43,683 bases of DNA. Source: an uncultured Acidobacteriia bacterium. GTDB lineage: Bacteria; Acidobacteriota; Terriglobia; Bryobacterales; Bryobacteraceae. Position 1 is the first letter of the stretch, and the number at the start of each line of letters is the position of its first letter. Shown here piece after piece: positions 9,069-17,960 of this stretch. The position numbers were made by a program, and so were the translations under genes. The stretch is from contig CAIKAS010000058.1 of assembly GCA_903825445.1 (NCBI GenBank), positions 1-43,683 on the forward strand. The letters run 5' to 3'. The notes beneath the pieces are model-generated. The model saw nothing but the letters and a program-made list of their open reading frames with translations, was not told where the DNA came from and made no database searches.

Positions 9069-9956
9069 TTACAGCGTCAGCGACTTCAAATACTCCCGAA
9101 ACGGCCCGCCCAAATCATGCCGCCGCAGCGCAAACTCCACAGTCGCCTTCAGGAACCCCAGCTTATCTCCCGCATCATACCGCTTCCCGTCAAACTTAAA
9201 GGCGTAAATCGGCCGACTTCTTAACTGGTACTTCAACGCGTCAGTGAGCTGAATCTCACCGCCTGCGCCCGCTTCAATCTTCTCGATCGATTCGAAAATG
9301 TCCGGCGTCAAAATATACCGCCCAATGATCGCCAGATTCGAGGGCGCGTCATTCGGCTTCGGCTTCTCCACCAGATCCCGAATCCGGTAAACCCTGCCTT
9401 TGCTCCCGTTGTGCGAAACCGGCTCCGCGTCGATGCATCCATAAGCCGAGATCGATTCCTTCGGTACCTCCATCACCGCCAGCACCGGAGCCGAAAAGAA
9501 TTCATAGATGTCCAGCAACTGCCGGATGCACGGTGTTTCCGCATCGATCACGTCGTCCGCCAGCACTGTGGCGAATGGCTCCCCGCCAACCAGTTCCTTG
9601 GCGCAGAGCACCGCATGGCCCAGGCCGCGTGCCTCCTTTTGGCGTGTATAGGCGATGCTGATGAGATCGGAGACTTGCCGCACCAGCGCCAGCAGTTCCT
9701 TCTTCTTCCGGGTCTCCAGCAAATGCTCCAGTTCGAAGCTGACGTCGAAATGATCCTCGATCGCCGACTTCCCCCGTCCGGTCACCATAATGATGTTGGT
9801 AATCCCGGAATGAATCACTTCCTCCACCCCGTATTGAATGATGGGTTTGTCCACCAGGGGCAGCATTTCTTTCGGCTGCGCTTTCGTGGCCGGGAGGAAA
9901 CGAGTTCCGAGACCGGCTGCGGGGAAAACGGCTTTGCGAACTTTCGCGACAGGCAT
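9069..9956 (-). CDS. galU: UTP--glucose-1-phosphate uridylyltransferase
   Basis: Cytosolic nucleotidyltransferase that makes UDP-glucose from UTP and glucose-1-phosphate, feeding exopolysaccharide, trehalose and cell-envelope synthesis. The N-terminal nucleotide-binding signature AAGLGTRFLPATKAQPKEML and VDKPIIQYGVEE are diagnostic. Further family motifs are GLGHAVLCAK, the metal-binding LADDVID, GEIQLTDAL and KRYDAGDKLGFLKA near the C-terminus. Length 295 is typical. The ATG at 9956 follows directly on the diagnostic start (MPVAKVRKAVFPAAG). It is divergent from the TIGR03435-type gene, sharing a roughly 110-base AT-rich intergenic region. About 140 bases separate it from the start of the FecR-domain gene downstream. 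Confidence 0.96.
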   Translation of the reverse strand: MPVAKVRKAVFPAAGLGTRFLPATKAQPKEMLPLVDKPIIQYGVEEVIHSGITNIIMVTGRGKSAIEDHFDVSFELEHLLETRKKKELLALVRQVSDLISIAYTRQKEARGLGHAVLCAKELVGGEPFATVLADDVIDAETPCIRQLLDIYEFFSAPVLAVMEVPKESISAYGCIDAEPVSHNGSKGRVYRIRDLVEKPKPNDAPSNLAIIGRYILTPDIFESIEKIEAGAGGEIQLTDALKYQLRSRPIYAFKFDGKRYDAGDKLGFLKATVEFALRRHDLGGPFREYLKSLTL

Positions 9957-10003
9957 TCGCTCCTATCTTGATGGGTTCGCCGAATTTTGGCAACTAGAGT
10001 AAA

Positions 10004-10056
10004 TTACTTAAGCGTATACTTGACAATTCGTGTGTTGTGTGCCTATACTTAAGTAA
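10004..10056. repeat. inverted and direct repeats in the galU/TIGR03435 intergenic region (possible operator)
   Basis: TTACTTAAG at 10004-10012 is repeated in inverse orientation as CTTAAGTAA at 10048-10056. The right half lies in a perfect ten-base palindrome (TACTTAAGTA, 10046-10055). TATACTT also occurs directly repeated at 10015-10021 and 10044-10050. The repeats flank and overlap a sigma70-type promoter, so a dimeric repressor site is plausible. The regulator is unknown. Confidence 0.55.
10020..10049 (+). promoter_or_regulatory. sigma70-type promoter of the TIGR03435-type gene
   Basis: A consensus -35 box TTGACA (10020-10025) is followed by an 18-base spacer and TATACT (10044-10049). 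The expected transcription start, about 10056, gives only a 12-13 base leader before the ATG at 10069, and no purine-rich ribosome site is visible. The -10 element overlaps the palindrome described above. Confidence 0.75.
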
Positions 10057-10068
10057 TAACTTAACTAT

Positions 10069-10980
10069 ATGTTTGTGCCCGCCAACCCCGGAAAAGCGTC
10101 CCGAACTCTTGGTTTCCTCGCCGTTTTCGCGCTGTTTTTAACGAGCGCATTCTCCCAGAGCGCCCGCGGCCTTCTCGAATTCGAGGTGGCCTCCATTCGC
10201 CAGGCTTCCCTTGATGACACCCGCGTCGACGTCGGAATGCACATTGATGGGTCCCAGGTTCGGTTTAATCAGCTCAACCTCCGTGCCTGCCTCAGCATCG
10301 CCTTTGACCGCAAGACCTGGCAGGTCATCGGACCGGATTGGATCGACTCCGACCGCTTCAATATCGCCGCCAAACTGCCAACCGGGGCGACACAGACCCA
10401 AGTTCGGGACATGCTTCAAAATCTGCTTCTCGCCCGCTTCCATATCCAGTTCCACCACGAGCAGAGAGATTTTCCCGTCTATGCTCTCACCGTGGGGAAA
10501 GGCGGCTTGAAACTGAAGGTAACGCCCCCCGACGACGTTAACAATGCCGCCGGGTCCAAATCTCTGATCGATATCAAAGGCAGCGGCAGCGCCTCAGGTG
10601 TTGCCGCCGATCTTGGCAATGGCGCATACTTTTCCCTCGCGGACAACCATTTCGTCGGCCACAAATTACCGGTGTCGCGAATTGCCGAACTTCTGGCAAA
10701 ATTTATGGACAAACCCGTCTTGGATATGACCGGCCTGAATCCCTCTACCCTCTTTGACATTTCGCTCGAATTGGCGCCAGAGGATTTCACCACCATGCAG
10801 ATGCGCGGCGCGCTCCAGAGTGGCATTACTTTGCCCTCCGAAGTAGCTCGCCTGGCCGACCGCTCCCCGGAATCTCTGTTCGCAGCCATGGCCACCGCAG
10901 GTCTCCGGTTCGAATCACGCAAAGCCGCACAGGATGTCATCGTCATCGATCACGCGGATAAAACGCCGTCTGATGATTAA
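10069..10980 (+). CDS. exported TIGR03435-family (soil-associated) protein
   Basis: Member of the family heavily expanded in Solibacter-type acidobacteria. A signal peptide (about residues 1-27, ending LTSAFSQS) leads into the family signature FEVASIR near the mature N-terminus. Further signatures are NLRACLSIAFD, WIDSDRFNIAAKLP, MLQNLLLARF and FPVYALTVGKGGLKLK. The C-terminus has LAKFMDKPVLDMTGL and a closing VIVIDHADKTPSDD that matches the usual end of family members. Length 303 is typical. The function of the family is not known. These genes often neighbour BlaI/M56-type regulatory pairs, but none is present here. Its own strong promoter with inverted repeats suggests specific control. Confidence 0.88.
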   Translation: MFVPANPGKASRTLGFLAVFALFLTSAFSQSARGLLEFEVASIRQASLDDTRVDVGMHIDGSQVRFNQLNLRACLSIAFDRKTWQVIGPDWIDSDRFNIAAKLPTGATQTQVRDMLQNLLLARFHIQFHHEQRDFPVYALTVGKGGLKLKVTPPDDVNNAAGSKSLIDIKGSGSASGVAADLGNGAYFSLADNHFVGHKLPVSRIAELLAKFMDKPVLDMTGLNPSTLFDISLELAPEDFTTMQMRGALQSGITLPSEVARLADRSPESLFAAMATAGLRFESRKAAQDVIVIDHADKTPSDD

Positions 10981-11004
10981 TTCTTCGCCACAGAAAGGAA
11001 CAAC

Positions 11005-11472
11005 ATGGAACAAGCCTCCGTCATTCACAACACCTTCACTCTCGAACGCCACTATCCCGCCGCGCCGCACCGCGTCTTCAAGGCCTTCTCCGATCCGGCC
11101 CAAAAGCGTCGCTGGATCGGTGCAGGCGAGCACAACGAAACCGAACTATTCGAACTCGATTTCCGCGTTGGCGGTAACGAACGCGTCTACACGCGCTTCG
11201 GTCCGCAGTCGCCGTTTCCCGGCGCAATTCTGGCCCGCGAGGCCAGCCACTTTAACATCGTGCCGGATCGCCGCGTCGTCATCGCCTCCAGCATGACCCT
11301 CGCCGGTAAGTGCATCTCCGTGTCCCTCGAAACTTTCGAACTGCTCCCCGAGGGCGAAGGCACGAACCTCGTCCTCACTCATCAGGCTGCGTTCTTCGAA
11401 GGTGCCGACGGACCTGAAATGCGAAAGGATGGATGGGAAAAGCTCCTCACCAGAATCGAGACCTTGTTCTAA
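11005..11472 (+). CDS. SRPBCC/AHSA1-domain protein
   Basis: Cytosolic START-like (Bet v 1 fold) protein of the activator-of-Hsp90-homologue type, 155 residues. It has the expected opening LERHYPAAPHRVFKAFSDPA followed by KRRWIGAG, and ends with EMRKDGWEKLLTRIETL, the family's C-terminal helix. A ribosome site (GAAAGGAACA) precedes the ATG. The ArsR-type regulator starts nine bases after its stop. Such SRPBCC-ArsR pairs are common, with the regulator controlling the pair. The ligand is unknown. Confidence 0.88.
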   Translation: MEQASVIHNTFTLERHYPAAPHRVFKAFSDPAQKRRWIGAGEHNETELFELDFRVGGNERVYTRFGPQSPFPGAILAREASHFNIVPDRRVVIASSMTLAGKCISVSLETFELLPEGEGTNLVLTHQAAFFEGADGPEMRKDGWEKLLTRIETLF

Positions 11473-11480
11473 ACCCAGCC

Positions 11481-11813
11481 ATGCAACTTCAAACGCCCAC
11501 ACCCGAGCGCGTTTTCCATGCGCTCGGCGACCCCACTCGCCGGGCCATTATGCAACATCTCAGCATCGGCCCCATCTCGGTTTCCCGCTTGTCCGAGCCG
11601 CTCCACATGACACTCGCGGCGGTGGTTCAGCATCTGCAGGTGTTGGAAGAAAGCGGCCTGGTCCGAACCGAAAAGGCGGGCCGGGTCCGCACTTGTCACA
11701 TCGACCCGACCGGCCTCTCAGTAGCCAGGCAATGGATTGAAGACTGTCGCATTACCTGGGAGCGCCGCCTCGACCGGTTGGGCGACATCCTGGCCGAACC
11801 ACCCACCGACTAG
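11481..11813 (+). CDS. ArsR-family winged-helix regulator
   Basis: Small DNA-binding regulator of about 110 residues. The winged helix covers roughly residues 8-80: VFHALGDPTRRAIMQHL, then the recognition region SVSRLSEPLHMTLAAVVQHL, then the wing VLEESGLVRTEKAGRVRTC. No cysteine-based metal site of the ArsR type (CxC in the recognition helix) is visible, so it belongs to the metal-independent subgroup that typically partners SRPBCC proteins. The ATG at 11481 is chosen over an upstream start at 11433, which would overlap the preceding gene and add unrelated residues. Probably co-transcribed with the SRPBCC gene. Confidence 0.88.
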   Translation: MQLQTPTPERVFHALGDPTRRAIMQHLSIGPISVSRLSEPLHMTLAAVVQHLQVLEESGLVRTEKAGRVRTCHIDPTGLSVARQWIEDCRITWERRLDRLGDILAEPPTD

Positions 11814-11824
11814 CCTTCAACGAT

Positions 11825-11865
11825 TTCTCTGCGAACTCTGCGGGTCTCCGCGCACTCTGCGTGAA
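11825..11865. repeat. short CTCTGCG-rich intergenic repeat
   Basis: Between the convergent arsR-like and tolC-like genes, CTCTGCG or a close variant occurs three times in about 40 bases (near 11827, 11836 and 11855). Similar CTCTGCG-rich intergenic elements are widely dispersed in bacterial genomes. No terminator hairpin was seen. Confidence 0.35.
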
Positions 11866-11898
11866 ACCCTGGCTTACGGTACACTCAATTCGCCGCCG

Positions 11899-13512
11899 CT
11901 ACCTGACCGCGATCTTCCGCGCATCCAGCGTTCGCGCCGTCGCTCGGTCCAGATTCGCATTCGCCTCACCAAGATCCGCCCGCGCGCGCGCCTCCCTCGT
12001 CCGCGCAGCAATCAGATCCGTCTGCCGCTGCAGCACCAGGAACACGGTCGAAGTTCCCGCCTGAAACTGGCGCTGTTCACTAGCGTACTGCTCCTCGGCA
12101 TAATGTCGCGCCGAAGCCGCTGCATCCAGTCGCGCCACCGCGGTACTCACTCCCTGCAGCGCATTCCGCACATCCTGCTCAATCGCCAACTCCACCTGCT
12201 TCTTCATCGCTTCAAGTCGCTTCGTTTCCGAAATAGCTACGGCCGATTGTGCTTCCGCCGTACGATTCCGAATCGGCAACTGCATCGTCACACCGAGCGT
12301 CGCCGTCGTAAAGTGTCCACTCGTCACGTCGCTCAACGACTGCCCGTAACCGCCCAGCAGCGCCGGCGAAATCGTCGTCCCTGCGGGCAGAAAAGCGGAA
12401 AGCGCGCTGGAACTCGCAGCTGCAGTTTCCAGTCCGGCCAGACCCACCGTGCTCAGGGTCGCATTCGCATCGAGCTGCGGTTTTGTCTGCTCATGCGCGC
12501 GCCTTACATCCAGCTGATTCAAGGCCAGCGCGATCATGTTCTGCTTCAATTCAGGCCTCGCATCGAGTGCGATCCTCACCGCCTCGTCCAGCAACATAGG
12601 CGCGCTTTTGTCATCGGACAGCGCCTCGGTAGTAATCGCCATATTCCAGAGCGGATCGTGACGATCGGCCAGCATCAGCACCTTCAGCGCATTCTCCGCC
12701 GCCGTCACCGTCTGTTGCGCGGTCAGCATATTCTGCTCAAAAGTCGCAATCTGCGTCTGCGTCTGGATCACGTCCGATGGTGCCAGTAATCCCTGCTCTA
12801 CTTGTCGACGATTACTCGCGTCCTGCTGCTCCGCCAGTTGTACAGCCTGCGTCTGCACTTCCAGGTTGCGCAGCGAAAACTCCAGCTCCCAATAAGACTG
12901 CACCGTCTGCGTCACGGTTTCGATCAGATGCTGCCGCAGTTGCTCCACGCTGAGGTCGATATTCTTCCGCGCCACTTCCACGTGGTAGCGGTTATCGTCA
13001 TAATGCAGACCGCGCCACAAAGGCTGCGTCAGATTGAGATTAATCCCCGTGGTGTACTGCGGATTCAGAAAAGCAAACTCGCTGTCGGTCGACTGGCGAA
13101 CGGAAGAGAAATCGATCTTGTAACTGCCGCCCAGTTCCGGAAACAGCCCGCTGACATACGGGTCTACCTGATAAGTCTCGGTGGTCAGCTTGCCATCCGC
13201 CGAACCGCCAAACAAGGAACCAACCGGAGTCACGGCGCGAGTGCGTCCGCCGGTGAAACCAGCGCGAGGATCGAAAGCCCCCTTCGCACCCGTCAGATTC
13301 AAAAGCGATTCGCCGTGATCGATGCGCGCAATTACCAGCGTCTGATCGTTGGCCAATACTTTTTCGATAGCGTCTTTGAGAGTGACGATTGCGGTGCCGG
13401 TGACACCGACACGCGTCGGAGTCTTAACCGCGACGGTCGCCGGCAGTTGCGCCCAAACCGGTGCTGCGAACGACACAAGTGCAATGCAGCGCAGGAAGTT
13501 GAGGTTCTTCAT
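11899..13512 (-). CDS. TolC-family outer-membrane efflux protein
   Basis: Outer-membrane channel of a tripartite efflux pump, 537 residues. A signal peptide (about residues 1-21, ending APVWAQ) leads into a duplicated TolC (OEP) domain made of long heptad-rich helices. Examples are LRQHLIETVTQTVQSYWELE with the following helix, and, in the second half, AISETKRLEAMKKQVELAIE. The WELEFSLRNLEVQ and EGLLAPSDVIQTQTQ steps are typical of this family. It is the last gene of the tetR-adaptor-RND-tolC operon and overlaps the stop of the RND gene by four bases (ATGA). No lipobox is seen, so it is probably a non-lipidated TolC homologue. Confidence 0.93.
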   Translation of the reverse strand: MKNLNFLRCIALVSFAAPVWAQLPATVAVKTPTRVGVTGTAIVTLKDAIEKVLANDQTLVIARIDHGESLLNLTGAKGAFDPRAGFTGGRTRAVTPVGSLFGGSADGKLTTETYQVDPYVSGLFPELGGSYKIDFSSVRQSTDSEFAFLNPQYTTGINLNLTQPLWRGLHYDDNRYHVEVARKNIDLSVEQLRQHLIETVTQTVQSYWELEFSLRNLEVQTQAVQLAEQQDASNRRQVEQGLLAPSDVIQTQTQIATFEQNMLTAQQTVTAAENALKVLMLADRHDPLWNMAITTEALSDDKSAPMLLDEAVRIALDARPELKQNMIALALNQLDVRRAHEQTKPQLDANATLSTVGLAGLETAAASSSALSAFLPAGTTISPALLGGYGQSLSDVTSGHFTTATLGVTMQLPIRNRTAEAQSAVAISETKRLEAMKKQVELAIEQDVRNALQGVSTAVARLDAAASARHYAEEQYASEQRQFQAGTSTVFLVLQRQTDLIAARTREARARADLGEANANLDRATARTLDARKIAVR

Positions 13513-16500
13513 GCTGCCTCCCCTTCGCCTGTTACCGCACCGACCGCCACAGAACCGGGTTTGGGCGCTCGTCGAAATCGCCCGAACATCCCACCTATCC
13601 TCTTAAACAACGCACCCTCCTGAATATCCTCGAAGTACGAATAAAACACTGGCACCGCCAACAGCGTCAGCAACAGGCACAGCGACTGCCCGCCCACTAC
13701 CAGCACACCAATCGACCGGTTCGTCGCCGCGCCGGTTCCGTTTGAAATCACCAGCGGCAACATGCCCGCCACCAGCGCAATCGTCGTCATCAAAATCGGA
13801 CGCAATCGGTCGCGGTTCGCCTGCATGATGGCGGCATCTCGCGCCATACCATCCCGCCGCAGTCCGTTCATGTGATCGATCTGCAGAATCGCGTTCTTCT
13901 TCACGATTCCAAACAGCAGCAGCAATCCGAGTCCTGAGAAGATATTCACCGTCTGTCCGGTAACCAGCAGCGACAAAATACCGAACGGTACAGCCAGCGG
14001 AAGAGTCAGCAGAATCGTAATCGGATGGATGAACGATTCAAACTGCGCCGCCAGCACGATGTACATGAAGATGAACGTCAGAGAAAACGCAATCATGAAG
14101 TAGTAACCAGTGCGTGCCAGTTCCTTCGACGCCCCTGCCCGGCCCGAAGTGTATCCGGGTTCCATGTGCAGATCCGCTACCGCCTGATCCAGCAAAGAGA
14201 GAACCGCAGCCTGGGAAGCGCCCGGAAGAATGTTACAGGTCAGTGTGACCTGCCTTTGCCGGTCAATGCGATTCACAGCCGATGGGCCGCCCGCGGTGTG
14301 CATCGTCACCACTTCATCCAGCCCCACGCTGCCGCGTTTGGTCGAAGGCACCGTCAGGCGGGCCAGACCTTCCTGACTGCTGCGGAAACTCTCCGGAGCA
14401 CGCACGCGGACGTCGAACTGGTCGTCCCCCGCGTTAAAGGTAGAAGCAACCTGTCCCGAAACCAGCGTATTCAGCGCGTCTTCAATGTCGATCACCGATA
14501 CCCCCAAATCGGCGGCGCGTGCGCGATCGATATCCACTCGTACCTCCGGCTTGCCTGAGCGCAGCGTGGTATCCGGGTCCGCTACGCCGGGCATGGATTT
14601 CATCTTTTCGAATATGACGCCGGAGTATTCGGCAAGCTTCGCCAGATCCGGCCCCTGAATGAAAAACTGCACTTCGGCGTTGCTCTGATTGCCGCCAACT
14701 ACGGAAACGAGTTCCACGCCGGCATGGATCTCTTTTGGATACTTGGCAAGCAGATGGCGCGTTGCCTGCATGAGATCCGTCTGGCTCGCGGCGCGGGTCT
14801 CAGGATCTGTGAGGCTCACGTAAATAGTGGCTGAGTTCACCGAAGCATCGGCGCCATTGCCGACTGTCAACAGCGTATGGTTTACGCCCGGCAGTTGACG
14901 CACTTCGGTGGCAATCTGTTCGGAAAGTGTCGTGGTCGCGGCAAGCGATGTGCCTTCCGGCGCGCGTACCAGCACGTTGAATTGCGATGCGTCGTCCGCC
15001 GGCAGAAAGTTCTTGCCCACATACATGAACAGTGGCACCGTGCTCAGCACCACCAGGACGCACATCGCTACCACCGTCTTGCGGTGCGACATCGCCCACC
15101 CCAGCATGCGCGTGTACTGAACGTCGAGAAAATGGAAAATCGGCGAATTCTTTGAACTGTGCAGATCCTTGCCGTGCTTCTTGGGCGGTTTCACAAAACG
15201 TGCGCAAAGCATCGGCGTCAGCGTGAAAGAAACCAGCAGCGAAACCGCGATGGCGAATGCCGCCGTGAATCCGAAAGAACTCATAAAGCGGCCTACAATA
15301 CCGCCCATGAAACCCACGGGCAGGAAGACTGCCAGCAGGGAAATCGTCGTCGCCATGACCGCAAAGCCGATCTCGCGCGTGCCCTCAATGGCTGCCTCAA
15401 ACGGCCCCATGCCTTTCTCTTCCATGAACCGGTAGATGTTTTCCAGCACAATGATCGCGTCGTCGATAACGATACCGACAATCAGCGTGAGTGCCAGCAT
15501 TGTGATTTGGTTGAGCGTCAGTCCCATCGCAGCCATCAGCGCAAACGCTGAAATGATCGATGTCGGAATTGCCAGAGACGCGATCAGCGTCGTCCGCCAG
15601 TTTGCCAGGAACAACAGGATGATGACGGAGGCCAGAATGCTGCCCACGATCAGGTGATGCTGAATGTTCTTAATAGACGCCTTTGTGAAGATCGACTGAT
15701 CCGCCACGACCTCGGCGTGAACGTCTTTTGGCAGTAGTGGAATCAACGCCGCGAGGCGTTCCTTCACGTCATCCGAAGTGGCGACGGAATTGGCACCCGA
15801 TTGCTTGGAAACCACCAGCGTCACAGCTGGCCGGCCATCCAGACGTGCCGCCGTCTGCGGTTCTTCATAGCTGTCTTCCGCCGTGCCAATGTCGCTCACC
15901 TTCACCGTGTAACCGTTGCGATTCACAATGGCCAGCTGGCTGAACTGCCTGGCATCGGTGACGCGCCCCGTGGTGCGGACGGTGAGTTCGCGATCACCCG
16001 CCTGCAATGCGCCGCCAGGCAGTTCCAGATTCTGCGCCCGCATGGCGTTGAAGACATCGGTGATGGTCAGGTTGTAAGCGCGCAGCTTGTCGGGATCGGT
16101 CAGAATATGGATCTCTCGCCGCGCTCCGCCTACGATGCGAACCTGCCCCACGCCCCCGGCGTTTTCAAGTTTTTGCTTGATTAGCTTGTCGGCAATCATG
16201 GTGAGATCGCGTAGCGGCCGACTCGCCGAAACGGAAATCTGCAGGATAGGTGTGGCGTCCGGATCGAACTTGATTACGACAGGTGTTCTTGCTGTTCGCG
16301 GCAGATCGTTGGAAATCTGACTAATGTGGTTCTGCACTTCCTCTGCTGCGATGTCTCCGTTCTTCGAAAGCTCGAACTGAATCATCACGAGCGACTGGCC
16401 TTCCGACGATGTGGAAATCAATTGATCGATCTGACTGATCGTGTTGACCGCGTCCTCCATCTTCTTGGTAATTTCCGTTTCCACGGCCTCGGGTGAGGCT

Positions 16501-16661
16501 CCTGGATCGGAGGTCAGCACTTCCACGGTTGGAATATCGATGCTCGGAAACAGGTCGACGCCGAGGTTGAAGTAAGAAAAGATGCCGGTGACAACCAGCG
16601 ACATTACGAGCATTGTCGCGAAAACAGGCCGCCGAATACAGAATTTGGCGAGTGCGTGCAT
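13509..16661 (-). CDS. RND efflux permease, AcrB/HAE-1 type
   Basis: Proton-driven inner-membrane pump of 1050 residues, a normal length for the family, with twelve expected transmembrane helices in two halves and two large periplasmic loops. The N-terminus FCIRRPVFATMLVMSLVV is typical. The proton-relay pair is visible in IVGIVIDDAIIVLENIYR, and GREIGFAVMATTISLLAVF-like helix 5/6 signatures follow. The second half has GLLLLFGIVKKNAILQIDH and RLRPILMTTIALVAGMLPL. It lies three bases after the adaptor gene and overlaps the tolC-like gene. Substrates are probably drugs or amphiphiles, since the motifs fit HAE-1 rather than heavy-metal pumps. Confidence 0.96.
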   Translation of the reverse strand: MHALAKFCIRRPVFATMLVMSLVVTGIFSYFNLGVDLFPSIDIPTVEVLTSDPGASPEAVETEITKKMEDAVNTISQIDQLISTSSEGQSLVMIQFELSKNGDIAAEEVQNHISQISNDLPRTARTPVVIKFDPDATPILQISVSASRPLRDLTMIADKLIKQKLENAGGVGQVRIVGGARREIHILTDPDKLRAYNLTITDVFNAMRAQNLELPGGALQAGDRELTVRTTGRVTDARQFSQLAIVNRNGYTVKVSDIGTAEDSYEEPQTAARLDGRPAVTLVVSKQSGANSVATSDDVKERLAALIPLLPKDVHAEVVADQSIFTKASIKNIQHHLIVGSILASVIILLFLANWRTTLIASLAIPTSIISAFALMAAMGLTLNQITMLALTLIVGIVIDDAIIVLENIYRFMEEKGMGPFEAAIEGTREIGFAVMATTISLLAVFLPVGFMGGIVGRFMSSFGFTAAFAIAVSLLVSFTLTPMLCARFVKPPKKHGKDLHSSKNSPIFHFLDVQYTRMLGWAMSHRKTVVAMCVLVVLSTVPLFMYVGKNFLPADDASQFNVLVRAPEGTSLAATTTLSEQIATEVRQLPGVNHTLLTVGNGADASVNSATIYVSLTDPETRAASQTDLMQATRHLLAKYPKEIHAGVELVSVVGGNQSNAEVQFFIQGPDLAKLAEYSGVIFEKMKSMPGVADPDTTLRSGKPEVRVDIDRARAADLGVSVIDIEDALNTLVSGQVASTFNAGDDQFDVRVRAPESFRSSQEGLARLTVPSTKRGSVGLDEVVTMHTAGGPSAVNRIDRQRQVTLTCNILPGASQAAVLSLLDQAVADLHMEPGYTSGRAGASKELARTGYYFMIAFSLTFIFMYIVLAAQFESFIHPITILLTLPLAVPFGILSLLVTGQTVNIFSGLGLLLLFGIVKKNAILQIDHMNGLRRDGMARDAAIMQANRDRLRPILMTTIALVAGMLPLVISNGTGAATNRSIGVLVVGGQSLCLLLTLLAVPVFYSYFEDIQEGALFKRIGGMFGRFRRAPKPGSVAVGAVTGEGEAA

Positions 16662-16664
16662 GGG

Positions 16665-17960
16665 TTATTTAGCTCCCTGGTTGCTGCCGCTTGCTGAAAC
16701 GGGTCCGCCATCGAATAACTCGCTCAGGTTACTCGCGGCGACGGTTTCCCCGCCGCTCAGGCCGGAGGAGATTCGGATATCGTCACTGCCGGATTCCTGA
16801 ATGGAAACGACCTTCAGGTGAGCCTTGCCGTCACTGATCACGAACACCTGATTCGAGTCCGTTGTCTTGTCGCGCAGCACGGCTTGCTTGGGCACGAACA
16901 CTGCGGAAGCGCTCCCCGGCAGTTGCACATGCGCCGTGGCGAACATGCCGGGCTTGAGCGCCGCATCACGGTTTTCAAATGCCGCTTCCAGGATGAATGC
17001 CCGCGAATTGGGATCAACCGACGCATTTACTGCGATCACATGTCCCACAAACTCCCGATTTGGGAACGCTGCCACCTTAGCAACCACCTTGTCTCCCACA
17101 TGCGCAAGCGAAGCCCGCTGTTCCGGCGTCTGCAGATCCAGCTTGACCGTGCCGATGCGTACTATTGTGGCGATCTTGTCCGCCAGCGCCACGTACTCGC
17201 CCGCCGCCACCGGCCGTGCCGTAATGAAGCCATCGAACGGTGCCCGGATCTTCGTATCCGCCAGCGATTTCTCAGCCTGTGCCACCTGCGCCTTCACACT
17301 GTCGTTTGTGGCCATCGCCGTTGAGACTACTTCCGCGCTTTGCCGCGCGGCATTGGCGGCAGCCTCGTATTGCTGTTTTGCCGCCGCCACTTGGGCCTCC
17401 GCTGTTTCCTGTTGAGTGCGCGCGCGCTGCAGTGCGCTCTGCGAGACATCACCGGTCACCGCGAGGTTCACGTATCTCTGCGCATCGGCCGCCGCCATGC
17501 GGGCGTTCGCCTGTGCGGATTCGTAGTTAGCTCGGGCTCCCGCCACTTCCGGGACTTTATCGGGGTCGAAACCGCCACCCTGCGTCGCCGCCAGTCCGAT
17601 GCGTGATCGCGCCTGGCGAACGCTCGCGGTGGCCTCTTCGAGTTGCGCGCGGGCCTGATCCAGACGCAGTTGGGCATCGCGCGGATCCAGTTCACAAATC
17701 ACGTCGCCTTTGTTCACATGCGCGCCGACGTCCACCGGAGTGGAGATCACGCGCCCAGGCGCCACCGGTGCAATCTGCGAACTCTCTTCGGCAAGGAAGC
17801 TGCCGGTTTCTTCAAAGTCGGCCGGTACCTGCCGAACCACGGCAGTTGCCGTCGTCACGCCGATCGGTGCCGCCGCGGTTTTCACTTCAGCTACTGGTTT
17901 GGACCCGCAAGCGGCAAGGAACGCTGCCAGGGGCAGAAGAGCGATAAACGGGGATCTCAT
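16665..17960 (-). CDS. RND efflux periplasmic adaptor (membrane fusion protein)
   Basis: Periplasmic adaptor of 431 residues linking the RND pump to the TolC channel. A lipoprotein signal with lipobox LAAC places Cys18 as the probable lipidation site. The biotinyl-lipoyl half-motifs are GRVISTPVDVGAHVNKGDVI and IRAPFDGFITARPVAAGEYV. Between them is a long Ala/Gln-rich coiled-coil hairpin (about residues 105-235). The beta-barrel and membrane-proximal domains follow, with PNREFVGHVIAVNASVDPNS and LKPGMFATAHVQLPG. It overlaps the TetR-type gene by four bases, so the operon is translationally coupled. Confidence 0.95.
   Translation of the reverse strand: MRSPFIALLPLAAFLAACGSKPVAEVKTAAAPIGVTTATAVVRQVPADFEETGSFLAEESSQIAPVAPGRVISTPVDVGAHVNKGDVICELDPRDAQLRLDQARAQLEEATASVRQARSRIGLAATQGGGFDPDKVPEVAGARANYESAQANARMAAADAQRYVNLAVTGDVSQSALQRARTQQETAEAQVAAAKQQYEAAANAARQSAEVVSTAMATNDSVKAQVAQAEKSLADTKIRAPFDGFITARPVAAGEYVALADKIATIVRIGTVKLDLQTPEQRASLAHVGDKVVAKVAAFPNREFVGHVIAVNASVDPNSRAFILEAAFENRDAALKPGMFATAHVQLPGSASAVFVPKQAVLRDKTTDSNQVFVISDGKAHLKVVSIQESGSDDIRISSGLSGGETVAASNLSELFDGGPVSASGSNQGAK

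Noticed and set aside
11737..12789. 350-residue Arg-rich plus-strand frame across the tolC-like gene
   Set aside because: Composition typical of a shadow frame; the minus-strand gene is a clear TolC homologue in an overlapping operon.
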